This document shows positions 37,421 through 45,665 of a DNA stretch of 64,000 nucleotides, piece after piece. The DNA comes from Pyxidicoccus parkwaysis (GTDB lineage: Bacteria; Myxococcota; Myxococcia; Myxococcales; Myxococcaceae). Below the pieces are notes generated by a model that saw nothing but the letters and a program-made list of their open reading frames with translations, was not told where the DNA came from and did not search any database. The position numbers were made by a program, and so were the translations under genes. Within the stretch, counting starts at the first letter, position 1; every line of letters starts with the position of its first letter. The stretch is taken from assembly GCF_017301735.1 (NCBI RefSeq), contig NZ_CP071090.1, positions 2,532,001 through 2,596,000 on the forward strand. The letters run 5' to 3'.

Positions 37421-37992
37421 ACCGGAGCCACGGGCTCCTGCGTCGCCGCCCAGTCATTGGCAGAGCGCCCGCTCGCGTCGCGCACCTCGGGTGAGGCGCC
37501 CTGCTTGCGCAACTGCTCCACCACCTCCTTGCGGCCGAACAGCGAGGCGAACATCAGCGCCGTCTGGCCGAAGCGGTTGGTCTGGTCCACGGCGCACTTC
37601 TGCTGGTTGAGCAGCGCGACGATGTCCGCATAGCCCTTGAACGCCGCGCCCATCAGCGCGGTGTTGCCCCGGTTGTCACCCGCGCACGCATCCGCTCCTG
37701 CATCGAGCAGCGCGCGCACCGTGTCCGTGTGGCCGTGGTACGCGGCGAGGATGAGCGGCGAGAAGCCTCGCGCGTCCCGCGCCTCCACCGGCGTGCCGGC
37801 CTTGATGAGGCCCGTGACAATCTCCACGTCACCCGCGCGAGCGGCCTCGAGCAGGTAGCGCTCCGCTTCGCTCGTGGCCAGCATCCGCCCCTGGGGCGCG
37901 GGCGCCGAGCGCAGGGACAGGAACGACGCGGCGAGCACGACGATGGTCACCACCAACACAGCAATTGCTCCGAGCAGCAGCTTGCGAACCAT
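37381..37992 (-). CDS. membrane-anchored periplasmic ankyrin-repeat protein
   Basis: 203 aa from ATG 37992 with GGAGGAC 5 bp upstream. Residues ~4-28 are an uncleaved membrane anchor (LLLGAIAVLVVTIVVLAASFLSL). Then four ankyrin repeats: YLLEAARAGDVEIVTGLIKAG, GFSPLILAAYHGHTDTVRALLDAGAD, GNTALMGAAFKGYADIVALLNQQ, GQTALMFASLFGRKEVVEQLRKQGA; the tail is Pro/Ala-rich. It lies just downstream of the exported catalase gene. In Pseudomonas the ankyrin protein AnkB is encoded next to KatB and is needed for its full activity in the periplasm, so the same role is likely here. Confidence 0.88.
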   Translation of the reverse strand: MVRKLLLGAIAVLVVTIVVLAASFLSLRSAPAPQGRMLATSEAERYLLEAARAGDVEIVTGLIKAGTPVEARDARGFSPLILAAYHGHTDTVRALLDAGADACAGDNRGNTALMGAAFKGYADIVALLNQQKCAVDQTNRFGQTALMFASLFGRKEVVEQLRKQGASPEVRDASGRSANDWAATQEPVAPVAPAPAQTSASAR

Positions 37993-38086
37993 GAAGTCCT
38001 CCGGAAGCACCACTCCGCTTTGAGAGAGAGCCGGGATGAAGGCCGCCGGGCGTGTCTCACCCCGGCCCTCTCTCAGAGAGAGCGAC

Positions 38087-38127
38087 GGGAAACCAAGGGC
38101 CCCGGTGGAAACAGCACACCGGGGCCC
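38087..38127 (-). terminator. terminator after the catalase gene
   Basis: GGGCCCCGGTG/CACCGGGGCCC is a perfect 11-bp stem (38097-38107 with 38117-38127) around a 9-nt loop. On the minus strand it is followed by TTGGTTTCCC. It sits 22 bp after the catalase stop and before the ankyrin start, so ankyrin expression would need read-through or its own promoter. Confidence 0.65.
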
Positions 38128-38149
38128 AATACGACTCAGGCAAAGACGC

Positions 38150-39685
38150 TCAGCGCGAGGCCAGCGGAGCCACGGCCGCCTTCGCGTCATCCACCTTCAC
38201 GCCCACCGCCTTCGCCAGGCGCGTGCCGTAGTCGATGTCGGCCATGAGGAAGTGCCCCACCATGCGAGCCTTCACGCGCGCGTCCTTCACCTGGCCCAGG
38301 TCGGCGGCGAGGTTCTTCACCAGTCGCTCCTTCGCGCTCGCGTCCAGCGCGTTGTAGAAGGCGCCCGCCTGCGAGAAGTTGTCCGTCTTGTCGATGGGGC
38401 GCTGCTGCGTGGTGCCCGTGAGCGGCGCGTTGGAGAACAGGTACGCGGGGGCGTCCTGCGTCTCACGGGTGACGCTCGGCTCGTAGTTCACCTCCGCCTT
38501 CGTGTTGGCGAAGTTCATGGAGCCGCCCTGGTTGTTGTTGTTCACCGAGGCCTTGGCGCGGTTGACGGGCAGCATCTGGTAGTTGGCGCCGATGCGGTAG
38601 CGCTGCGTGTCCGCGTACGAGAAGAGGCGGCCCTGCAGCAGCCGGTCCTCGGAGGGCTCGATTCCCGGGGGCATCACGCCGGGGGAGAACGCAGACTGCT
38701 CGGTCTCCTCGAAGAAGTTGTCAGGCATCTTGTTGAGCGTGAACTTGCCCAGCTTGATGGAGGGGACCTTGTCCTCGGGCCACACCTTCGTCGCGTCGAG
38801 CGGGTCGAACGAGAAGCTGTCCAGGTCCTTCGGGTCCAACACCTGCACCGTCAGCTCCCACGAGGGGAACTTGCCCGCGCCGATGGTGGTGTACAGGTCC
38901 GTGGTGGCGTGCTGGAAGTCGCTGGCGGTGACCTTGGCCACCTCGTCCGGCGTGATGAGGCCCTTCACGCCCTGCTGCGAGAACCAGTTGAACTTGACGT
39001 ACTTGTACTCGCCCTTCGCGTTGACGAACTTGAACGCGTGCACGCCGTGCCCGTTCATCTGGCGGTAGTTCGCCGGGATGCCCAGGTCCGAGTACACCTG
39101 CGTGAGCATGTGCGTCGACTCGGGCTGGTGCGAGAAGAAGTCGAAGAAGCGGTTCGGGTCCTGCTTGTTCGTAATCGGCGACGGCTTCAGCGAGTGCACC
39201 ATGTCCGGGAACTTGATGGCGTCCCGGATGAAGAACACGGGCAGGTCGTTGCCCACGAGGTCCCAGTTGCCCTCGTCCGTGTAGAACTTCAGCGCGAAGC
39301 CGCGAGGGTCTCTCACCGCCTCGGGCGAGCCCTGCGCGGGGATGACCGTGGAGAAGCGCACGAACATTGGCGTCTTCTTGCCCTTGGCGGAGAAGACGGA
39401 CGCGCGCGTCAGGTTGGAGAAGTCGCCATAGCTCTCGAAGGTGCCGTAGGCGCCGGTGCCGCGTGCGTGCACGACGCGCTCGGGGATGCGCTCACGGTCG
39501 AACCGGGCGAGCTTCTCGATGAGGTGGAAGTCCTCCAGCAGGATGCCGCCACGCGGGCCTGCCGTCTTGGAGCTCTGGTTGGTGCCGACCGGCGAGCCGG
39601 AGTCGGTCGTGAGGGGAGGGGGAGTGGCGGCCATGGCCGAGCCACCCAGGAACAGCGCCGACAGCAGCAGGGGACGGAGTTGCAT
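38150..39685 (-). CDS. katB: exported (periplasmic) heme catalase
   Basis: 511 aa from ATG 39685. A Sec signal peptide (MQLRPLLLSALFLGGSAMA) marks it as periplasmic, like Pseudomonas KatB. Small-subunit clade catalase: LLEDFHLIEKLARFDRERIPERVVHARG with the distal His, FVRFSTV, DLVGNDLPVFFIRDAIKFPD with the distal Asn region, and the proximal Tyr in LFSYADTQRYR. It dismutates H2O2. An extension to 39769 is not used because the signal peptide starts at 39685 and CGAGGAAG lies ~10 bp upstream of it. A palindrome overlaps its promoter; an ankyrin gene follows. Confidence 0.95.
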   Translation of the reverse strand: MQLRPLLLSALFLGGSAMAATPPPLTTDSGSPVGTNQSSKTAGPRGGILLEDFHLIEKLARFDRERIPERVVHARGTGAYGTFESYGDFSNLTRASVFSAKGKKTPMFVRFSTVIPAQGSPEAVRDPRGFALKFYTDEGNWDLVGNDLPVFFIRDAIKFPDMVHSLKPSPITNKQDPNRFFDFFSHQPESTHMLTQVYSDLGIPANYRQMNGHGVHAFKFVNAKGEYKYVKFNWFSQQGVKGLITPDEVAKVTASDFQHATTDLYTTIGAGKFPSWELTVQVLDPKDLDSFSFDPLDATKVWPEDKVPSIKLGKFTLNKMPDNFFEETEQSAFSPGVMPPGIEPSEDRLLQGRLFSYADTQRYRIGANYQMLPVNRAKASVNNNNQGGSMNFANTKAEVNYEPSVTRETQDAPAYLFSNAPLTGTTQQRPIDKTDNFSQAGAFYNALDASAKERLVKNLAADLGQVKDARVKARMVGHFLMADIDYGTRLAKAVGVKVDDAKAAVAPLASR

Positions 39686-39747
39686 TGGGGTGTCTTCCTC
39701 GTTTTCGGGGGTGAGACGCCGCGCTCCAAAGCAGGCCCCATGCCGGG

Positions 39748-39762
39748 CACTGACCGTCAGTG
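39748..39762. promoter_or_regulatory. perfect palindrome in the katB promoter
   Basis: CACTGAC-C-GTCAGTG is a perfect 7-bp inverted repeat. On the minus strand it directly follows an extended -10-like TGATAACACT (39764-39773), so it overlaps the predicted katB transcription start, where a repressor or peroxide sensor could bind. Confidence 0.5.
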
Positions 39763-39812
39763 TTATCAATGGGTTGGAAGTTGAAGCGAGCGGCCAGTAC
39801 CGGAATATCGGT

Positions 39813-39902
39813 GTGTCACCGGCCCTTCGGTGGGTGGTTCCACCGGTCTGCCGGTGCGGTGGCTCGCCGAACCGATAATGCGGTGCGCCAGGGTGTCACC
39901 GG
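39813..39902. repeat. direct repeats upstream of kamD
   Basis: GTGTCACCGG occurs at 39813-39822 and 39893-39902, exactly 80 bp apart, each followed within a few bases by CTTCGG; several ACCGGT and CCGGTG half-sites lie between. Candidate operator region for the kam operon or the divergent katB gene. Confidence 0.4.
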
Positions 39903-39949
39903 TGCGCTTCGGCCCTTCCGGTGGGCGCTTTGGCGGGTAAGGTGCGCGC

Positions 39950-41500
39950 ATGCCAGGCCCGTTCATTGAAGACGCGCAGATCGACCATGCGCGCAAGCTG
40001 GCGGACGAAATCGTCAATCCGATCTTCGACCTCATCCGCCGTAACACCACCGTATCCACCGAGCGCACCGTGTTGCGCTTCTTCGGCATCTCCGGAGCTG
40101 GCGCGCGGGGCGTGCCGCTCGCCAACCTGATGGTCGACAAGCTCAAGGCCGCCGGGGTGCTCAACAAGGGCGCCGCCTACTGGTACGGCCGCGCGCTGCA
40201 CCTGGGGGCCAAGAGCCCGCTGGAGGCCGTGGAGCGACTCACCGCGCTGCCCACTGAGAAGCTGGGCCCGCTGCCCGCCGAGCAGGAGCAGAACCTCCGC
40301 GAGGAGGTCCGCGCCGAGGCCCGCGCGGCCATGGAGGACCTCAAGTCCCGCGTCGCCCAGCGCAACGCGCTCCGTGAGCAGTTCCCCATGTCGCCCGCGC
40401 CGCACAAGTACGTCATCGTCGCCACGGGCAACATCTACGACGACGTGGACCAGGCCCGCGCGGCCGCCCAGGCAGGCGCGGACGTCATCGCCGTCATCCG
40501 CTCCACCGCGCAGTCGCTGCTGGACTACGTGCCCCACGGCGCGACGACGGAGGGCTACGGCGGCACCTACGCCACCCAGGAGAACTTCCGCATCATGCGC
40601 GAGGCCCTGGACGAGGAGAGCCGCAAGCTCAAGCGCTACATCCAGCTCACCAACTACTCGTCCGGTCTCTGCATGTCGGAGATCGCCTTCTGCGCGGCCT
40701 TCGAGAAGCTGGACATGCTGCTCAACGACGCGATGTACGGAATCCTCTTCCGTGACATCAACATGCGGCGCACGTTCATCGACCAGTACTTCAGCCGCCG
40801 CATCTGCGCCGCCGCCGGCATCATCATCAACACCGGCGAGGACAACTACATCACCACCGCGGATGCGTACGACGCGGCCCACACCGTCATCGCCAGCCAG
40901 TTCATCAACGAGTGCTTCGCCAAGCGCGCGGGCCTCAAGGACTGGCAGCTCGGCATCGGCCACTCGTACGAAATCGACCCGTACCGCGACGACACGCTGC
41001 TCCTGGAGCTGTCGCAGGCCATGCTGGTGCGCCGCTGCTTCCCCAACGCGCCGCTGAAGTACATGCCGCCCACCAAGCACAAGGAGACGGACATCTTCTT
41101 CAGCCACGCGTACGACGTGATGGCGGACCTGGTGGCCATCTGGACGCGGCAGGGCATCCAGCTCTTGGGCATGATGACCGAGGCCATGCACACGCCGCTG
41201 CTCGCGGACCGGTACGTGGCGCTCAAATCCGCGTCGTACATCCACCGCGCCGCGCGCGGCATCGACGAGGAGTTCACCGTTCGCGAGGACGGCAAGATTG
41301 CCAACCGCGCCCGCGAGGTGTTCGGCCAGGCGATGAAGCTCCTCCAGGAGTGCCGTGACGAGGGCATGGTGGCGGCCATCGGCAAGGGCCACTTCGGCGA
41401 CGTGAAGCGCGAAGAGACTGGCGGCAAGGGCCTGGATGGCGTGCTGGAGAAGGCCCCGGATTACTTCAACCCGTTCCTGGACCTGCTGGAGGCTGCGTGA
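39950..41500 (+). CDS. kamD: D-lysine/beta-lysine 5,6-aminomutase alpha subunit
   Basis: 516 aa from ATG 39950 with AAGGTG 6 bp upstream. It is the PLP/adenosylcobalamin-binding large subunit that shifts the 6-amino group of beta-lysine to C5. The TIM-barrel region shows VPHGATTEGYGGTYATQENFRIMREALDEE, MLLNDAMYGILFRDINMRRTFIDQYFSRRICAAAGIIINTGEDNY and KHKETDIFFSHAYDVMADL, matching KamD. Length equals the clostridial enzyme (~515 aa). It starts the downstream half of the lysine cluster and overlaps the next start by 1 bp. Confidence 0.96.
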   Translation: MPGPFIEDAQIDHARKLADEIVNPIFDLIRRNTTVSTERTVLRFFGISGAGARGVPLANLMVDKLKAAGVLNKGAAYWYGRALHLGAKSPLEAVERLTALPTEKLGPLPAEQEQNLREEVRAEARAAMEDLKSRVAQRNALREQFPMSPAPHKYVIVATGNIYDDVDQARAAAQAGADVIAVIRSTAQSLLDYVPHGATTEGYGGTYATQENFRIMREALDEESRKLKRYIQLTNYSSGLCMSEIAFCAAFEKLDMLLNDAMYGILFRDINMRRTFIDQYFSRRICAAAGIIINTGEDNYITTADAYDAAHTVIASQFINECFAKRAGLKDWQLGIGHSYEIDPYRDDTLLLELSQAMLVRRCFPNAPLKYMPPTKHKETDIFFSHAYDVMADLVAIWTRQGIQLLGMMTEAMHTPLLADRYVALKSASYIHRAARGIDEEFTVREDGKIANRAREVFGQAMKLLQECRDEGMVAAIGKGHFGDVKREETGGKGLDGVLEKAPDYFNPFLDLLEAA

Positions 41501-41973
41501 TGCTCGGTACGATTCTCGCCGTGGTGGTGGCCGCGGGTGGCTCCGCGGATGCGCTGGCGCAGTTCCAGGTGAAGAACGTGTCGCTCCAGGTGCCGGCGGC
41601 CTGGACTCGCGTGGTGGAGGACGGCACGAACAAGTTCTCCGCGCCCAGCGGTGACGCCTACTTCCTGGTGGACGTGGGCGCGGTGCAGACGGCCGGCATG
41701 AAGGCCGACACGTGCGTGGACAAGATTGTCCGCTCCATCGGCGGCGCCAACTGGACGCGCCTCAAGGTGGGTGGCCAGCCGGCGGCGAAGCGGCTGGACA
41801 CGGACCAGTCGCCCAGCGGCGGCGCGGTGGACACGGTGACGTACGTGGGGTGCGACGGGAAGACGACGTGGTCCGTCGTCTTCTACCTGGAGCAGGGCAA
41901 GCAGGAGCGCTTCGCGCCGCTGGCGGAGAAGGTGGGCACGAGCGTGAAGCTGCAGCGGGCCGGGGGGAAATGA
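41500..41973 (+). CDS. secreted hypothetical protein embedded between kamD and kamE
   Basis: 157 aa from ATG 41500, overlapping the kamD stop by 1 bp. Signal peptide MLGTILAVVVAAGGSADALA, then a small mixed domain (QVKNVSLQVPAAWTRVVEDGTNKFSAPSGDAYFLVDVG) with two cysteines (DTCVDKIV, VGCDGKTTW) that could form a disulfide; VP.AW....DG....F..P.G is reminiscent of PsbP/DUF1795-like folds. It has no relation to the aminomutase and I know of no exported protein between the two subunit genes elsewhere. kamE starts 4 bp after its stop. Function unknown. Confidence 0.8.
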   Translation: MLGTILAVVVAAGGSADALAQFQVKNVSLQVPAAWTRVVEDGTNKFSAPSGDAYFLVDVGAVQTAGMKADTCVDKIVRSIGGANWTRLKVGGQPAAKRLDTDQSPSGGAVDTVTYVGCDGKTTWSVVFYLEQGKQERFAPLAEKVGTSVKLQRAGGK

Positions 41974-41977
41974 GCCG

Positions 41978-42763
41978 ATGGTGAAGCCGAGCAAGCAGAT
42001 CATCCGTCCCTATGGCGACCGGCGCGACGACGGCGTGGTGCAGCTGTCCTTCACGCTGCCGGTGCCGCTGTCGGAGAAGGCCAAGGAGGCCGCCGCCGTC
42101 TTCACGAAGAAGATGGGGTTCACCGACGTGAAGGTGGCCGCCGCCGAGCGCGCGGCGGACAGCTACACCTTCTTCATCGTCTATGCCCGCTCCAACGTGA
42201 CGTTGGACTACGCGGAAATCGACGTGCCCGAGGTCGTCGTCAAGAAGATGTCCTTCGACGACCTCAACGCCTTCATCAAGGAGAAGGTGGGCCGCCGCAT
42301 CGTCGTGTTCGGCGCGTGCACCGGCACGGACACGCACACGGTGGGCATCGACGCCATCCTCAACATGAAGGGCTACGCGGGCGACTACGGCCTGGAGCGC
42401 TACCCCGGCTTCGAGGCGTTCAACCTCGGCAGCCAGGTGCCCAACGAGGACCTCATCAAGAAGGCGATGGCGAGGAACGCCGACGCGATTCTGGTGAGCC
42501 AGGTCGTCACGCAGCGCGACGTGCACAAGGACAACTCGCGGCAGTTCATCGACGCGGCCAAGGCGGCGGGCATCCACGGCAAGGTGCAGCTGCTCCTCGG
42601 CGGGCCTCGCGTGGACCACAAGCTGGCGCTGGAGCTGGGCTTCGACGCCGGCTTCGGCCCGGGCACCAAGCCGTCGGACGTGGCCAACTACATCGTCCAC
42701 GCGCTCCTGAAGAAGCTGGGCAAGGAGCCGCAGGACATGCACTACCAGGGAGAGCCCAAGTGA
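41978..42763 (+). CDS. kamE: D-lysine/beta-lysine 5,6-aminomutase beta subunit
   Basis: 261 aa from ATG 41978. It is the cobalamin-binding small subunit: base-off B12 motif DxHxxG as DTHTVG near residue 112, followed by [33 protein letters not shown] and [36 protein letters not shown]. An N-terminal dimerisation region precedes it ([22 protein letters not shown]) that should carry the PLP lysine. The stop overlaps the kal GTG. Needs KamD as partner; a reactivase is not present in the window. Confidence 0.96.
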   Translation: MVKPSKQIIRPYGDRRDDGVVQLSFTLPVPLSEKAKEAAAVFTKKMGFTDVKVAAAERAADSYTFFIVYARSNVTLDYAEIDVPEVVVKKMSFDDLNAFIKEKVGRRIVVFGACTGTDTHTVGIDAILNMKGYAGDYGLERYPGFEAFNLGSQVPNEDLIKKAMARNADAILVSQVVTQRDVHKDNSRQFIDAAKAAGIHGKVQLLLGGPRVDHKLALELGFDAGFGPGTKPSDVANYIVHALLKKLGKEPQDMHYQGEPK

Positions 42764-43158
42764 GCACTGGTACGAAGGCCGTCATCCGCCTGCGCATGAG
42801 CAGCCATGACGCGCACTACGGCGGCAACCTGGTGGACGGCGCGCGCATGCTGGGCCTCTTCGGCGACGTTGCCACGGAGCTGTGCATCCGCAGCGACGGG
42901 GACGAGGGGCTGTTCCGCGCCTATGACTCGGTGGAGTTCCTCGCGCCCGTGTACGCCGGGGACTTCATCGAGGCAGAAGGGGAAATCACCAGCACGGGCA
43001 ACACGTCGCGGAAGATGCGCTTCGAAGCGCGCAAGGTCATCCGGCCGCGCACGGACGTGAACGATTCGGCGGCGGACCTGTTGCAGGAGCCGGTGGTGGT
43101 GTGCCGTGCTACGGGCACCTGCGTGGTTCCGAAGGACAAGCAGCGAGGTCAGCGATGA
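42760..43158 (+). CDS. kal: 3-aminobutyryl-CoA ammonia-lyase
   Basis: 132 aa from GTG 42760 (GTGA overlap with kamE). Hotdog fold: [69 protein letters not shown], typical of Kal. It eliminates ammonia from 3-aminobutyryl-CoA to crotonyl-CoA, after the cleavage enzyme Kce in the pathway. Length equals clostridial and fusobacterial Kal (~128 aa). Its stop overlaps the kce start. Confidence 0.93.
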   Translation: MSTGTKAVIRLRMSSHDAHYGGNLVDGARMLGLFGDVATELCIRSDGDEGLFRAYDSVEFLAPVYAGDFIEAEGEITSTGNTSRKMRFEARKVIRPRTDVNDSAADLLQEPVVVCRATGTCVVPKDKQRGQR

Positions 43159-43982
43159 GCACTCCCATGGTCATCACCGCGGCGATGGTCGGCGCGGAGA
43201 CGACGCGCGAGCAGAATCCGAACCTGCCCATTACCGCCGAGGAGATTGCCGAGGACGCGGCGCGCTGCCGCGAGGCCGGCGCGGCCATGGTGCACCTGCA
43301 CGTGCGCACCGCGGACGGCAAGCCCTCGCAGGACGCGGAGCTTTTCCGCGCGGCCATCCGTGCCATCCGCAAGCGCACGGACGTGCTCATCCAGACGTCC
43401 ACGGGCGGCGCGGTGGGCATGACGGTGGACCAGCGCTGCGGCCCGCTGACGCTCACCGGACCGGACAAGCCGGACATGGCCACGCTGACCACCGGCACGG
43501 TGAACTTCGGCGAGGACGTGTTCTGGAACCCGCGCCCGCTGGTGCGAGACATCGCGAAGCGCATCCGCGCGATGGGGCTCAGGCCGGAGCTGGAGTGCTT
43601 CGACGTGGGCATGATTGACGAGGCCCGCTACCTCGCGAAGGAGGGGCTGGTGGAGCTGCCGGCGCACTTCGACTTCGTGCTGGGTGTGCCGGGCACGTTG
43701 CAGCCTCGGGCCGAGGTGCTGGACTTGATGATTGCCTCGCTGCCGGAAGGCTCCACCTGGACGGTGGCAGGCGTGGGGCGGCATCAGCTTCCGTACGTGG
43801 ATGAGGCCGCCAAGCGCGGCGGCAATGCGCGCGTGGGCCTGGAGGACAACATCTACGTGTCCAAGGGCGTGCTCGCGAAAGGCAACTGGGAGCTGGTCGC
43901 CGAGGCCGCCAAGCGAGCCCGTGCGAATGGCCGCGAGCTGGCCACGCCCGAGCAGGCGCGCAAGCTGCTGCGGTTGAGCTGA
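43155..43982 (+). CDS. kce: 3-keto-5-aminohexanoate cleavage enzyme
   Basis: 275 aa from ATG 43155 (ATGA overlap with kal; CGAGG upstream). BKACE-family TIM barrel: [31 protein letters not shown], the metal-binding [40 protein letters not shown] and [21 protein letters not shown]. It condenses 3-keto-5-aminohexanoate with acetyl-CoA to give acetoacetate and 3-aminobutyryl-CoA. Last gene of the kam operon; a 12-bp hairpin (43989-44018) follows. Confidence 0.95.
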   Translation: MSTPMVITAAMVGAETTREQNPNLPITAEEIAEDAARCREAGAAMVHLHVRTADGKPSQDAELFRAAIRAIRKRTDVLIQTSTGGAVGMTVDQRCGPLTLTGPDKPDMATLTTGTVNFGEDVFWNPRPLVRDIAKRIRAMGLRPELECFDVGMIDEARYLAKEGLVELPAHFDFVLGVPGTLQPRAEVLDLMIASLPEGSTWTVAGVGRHQLPYVDEAAKRGGNARVGLEDNIYVSKGVLAKGNWELVAEAAKRARANGRELATPEQARKLLRLS

Positions 43983-43988
43983 GTTGTT

Positions 43989-44018
43989 CGGGCGGGGCCC
44001 TCATGTGGGCCTCGTCCG
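43989..44018 (+). terminator. hairpin after kce
   Basis: CGGGCGGGGCCC (43989-44000) pairs with GGGCCTCGTCCG (44007-44018), 10 Watson-Crick plus two G-U pairs. No T tract follows. Probable end of the lysine operon; also faces the convergent monooxygenase gene. Confidence 0.45.
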
Positions 44019-44108
44019 TGCACCCCGCCAGCAGTTGCGCCTTGCCCGAGGCGCATGCGCGGCGGGCCTTCTCTCCGGGGCGCCATCTCGTGCAGGGCCG
44101 GGCGCTCC

Positions 44109-45581
44109 TCACGCCCAGGCCCGCGCCACGTGCCCGTCCGGGCGGATGAGCATCCAGCCCACCCCCTGGAGGAGCTCTCCCTCCTGCGCGGGACGCGCGT
44201 AGAGGAACTCGGCGCGGGGCCTCCACGACGGCTCCATTCCCGCCACCGTATCGGGGAACATTCGCGTGCTCAGTGTCACCTGGAGCCGCAGCCACCGGCC
44301 TCCATGCAAGGCGGAGTAGAGGCGCTGGGTTCCGCCGACGAAGCGCTGCAGCTCCAGGTCGGGCAACCTCCGGCCTGTCCACTCCGGCAGCAGTGAGGCC
44401 TCGTTGGTGGACCCGAGGACGTCCAGCGCCGGGTAGCGCACGTCGAGCCCACCCAGGTGCTCCGCGAGCTGCCGATTCACTGCGGGGTGTTTCAGCAGTC
44501 CATTCATCAGCTCGCGCAGGGCCAGCGTCTCGGGCGTGAAGCCCATGAGGGCGGCCTGCGCCTCCGTGTTGCGCAGGAGGGCGTGGCCCACGCCGTGGCG
44601 CTCCCGGTGGTAGCTGTCCAGCAGCGCGTCCGGCGCGCCTTCCTTCAACACGGCCGCGAGCTTCCAGCCCAGGTTCATCGCGTCCTGCAGGCCCACGTTG
44701 AGGCCCTGGCCGCCCGCCGGGAAGTGCATGTGCGCCGCGTCTCCCGCGAGCAGCACGCGTCCGGCCCGGTAGCGCTCCGCGAGCCGCGTCTCGTTCCCGA
44801 AGCGCGACAGCCACCGGGGCTCGCGCATGCCGAGGTCTGAGCCGGCGATGCGGGTGATGCTGGCGCGCAGCTCATCGAGCGTGACGGGCTCCTTCAGCGG
44901 CGTGCCCTCCCGCTCCGAGTCCGTGACGATGATGCGGTGGATGCCCGGGCCGAGCGGGACGATGACCACGCCGCCTCGCGCATTGGTAAGCGCGAGGAAG
45001 GGTGAGGCCGGTGGCGAGCCGAGCGTCACGTCTCCCAGCATGGAGGTCCGGGTGGTGTCCGTTCCAGGAAACGCGATGCCCGCGAGCTGACGGACGATGC
45101 TGCGCGCCCCATCCGCGCCCACCACGTACCTCGCGTGGCAGCGGAACGGCCGTCCCTCGGTGGTGCCGGAGAGCTCCACGCTCTCCACGTCCTGCAGCAG
45201 CTCTTCCACTGCGTGCCCGCGCCTCAGGTCCACGCCCAGCTCGCGCGCCCGCTCCTCCAGCAGCGCTTCTGTCACCGCCTGCGGGAGGAACAGGGTGAAG
45301 CGGTACGTCGTGTCGAGCCCGGAGAAATCCAGCCGCGTGTCGAGCATCCCGAAGTGCCCGGTGGGCAGCGGCCGGCCCTGGCTCAGGAACCGCTCCTCCA
45401 GGCCCCGCAGCGCGAGCACCTCCAGGGAGCGCGGATGCATCGTCAGCGCACGTGATTCACGCACCGGCTCCGTGCGTCGCTCGAACACGCGGACCCGGAC
45501 TCCCGCCAGCGCCAGCTCGCACGCCAGCAGCAATCCCGTCGGTCCACCTCCGACGATTCCCACCTCGACGACTTCGTCCAT
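44109..45581 (-). CDS. FAD-dependent aromatic/antibiotic-type monooxygenase
   Basis: 490 aa from ATG 45581. Group A flavoprotein hydroxylase (PheA/TfdB, rifampicin monooxygenase-like): N-terminal GxGxxG as VGIVGGGPTGLLLACELALAGVRVRVFERR, YVVGADGARSIVRQLAGI (DG motif), and RVLLAGDAAHMHFPAGGQGLNVGLQDAMNLGWKLA (GD motif). C-terminal thioredoxin-like part as in PHBH relatives. It hydroxylates a hydrophobic aromatic or polyketide with NAD(P)H and O2; substrate unknown. Divergent from a TetR regulator with two operator-like sites between them, so it is probably induced by its substrate. Confidence 0.9.
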   Translation of the reverse strand: MDEVVEVGIVGGGPTGLLLACELALAGVRVRVFERRTEPVRESRALTMHPRSLEVLALRGLEERFLSQGRPLPTGHFGMLDTRLDFSGLDTTYRFTLFLPQAVTEALLEERARELGVDLRRGHAVEELLQDVESVELSGTTEGRPFRCHARYVVGADGARSIVRQLAGIAFPGTDTTRTSMLGDVTLGSPPASPFLALTNARGGVVIVPLGPGIHRIIVTDSEREGTPLKEPVTLDELRASITRIAGSDLGMREPRWLSRFGNETRLAERYRAGRVLLAGDAAHMHFPAGGQGLNVGLQDAMNLGWKLAAVLKEGAPDALLDSYHRERHGVGHALLRNTEAQAALMGFTPETLALRELMNGLLKHPAVNRQLAEHLGGLDVRYPALDVLGSTNEASLLPEWTGRRLPDLELQRFVGGTQRLYSALHGGRWLRLQVTLSTRMFPDTVAGMEPSWRPRAEFLYARPAQEGELLQGVGWMLIRPDGHVARAWA

Positions 45582-45604
45582 GACGCGTCTCCCGGAAGGT
45601 CAAT

Positions 45605-45637
45605 CTAACGTTGTTAGGGAATAACTAACAATGTTAG
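45605..45637. promoter_or_regulatory. two tandem tetO-like operators
   Basis: CTAACGTTGTTAG (45605-45617) and CTAACAATGTTAG (45625-45637), centres 20 bp apart, in the divergent monooxygenase/TetR region. Each is a 13-bp near-palindrome with CTA/TAG ends, the same plan as tetO (CTATCATTGATAG). The block is strikingly AT-rich for this genome and includes likely -10 sequence. Confidence 0.75.
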
Positions 45638-45665
45638 GTTGTCAAGCCGGAGTGCCGGGAGGCGC

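Noticed and set aside
39934..39948. Sigma-54 promoter for kamD (TGGCGGGTAAGGTGC)
   Set aside because: The -12 element is GTGC rather than TTGC and the match lies on the ribosome site, immediately before the ATG, so it could not serve.
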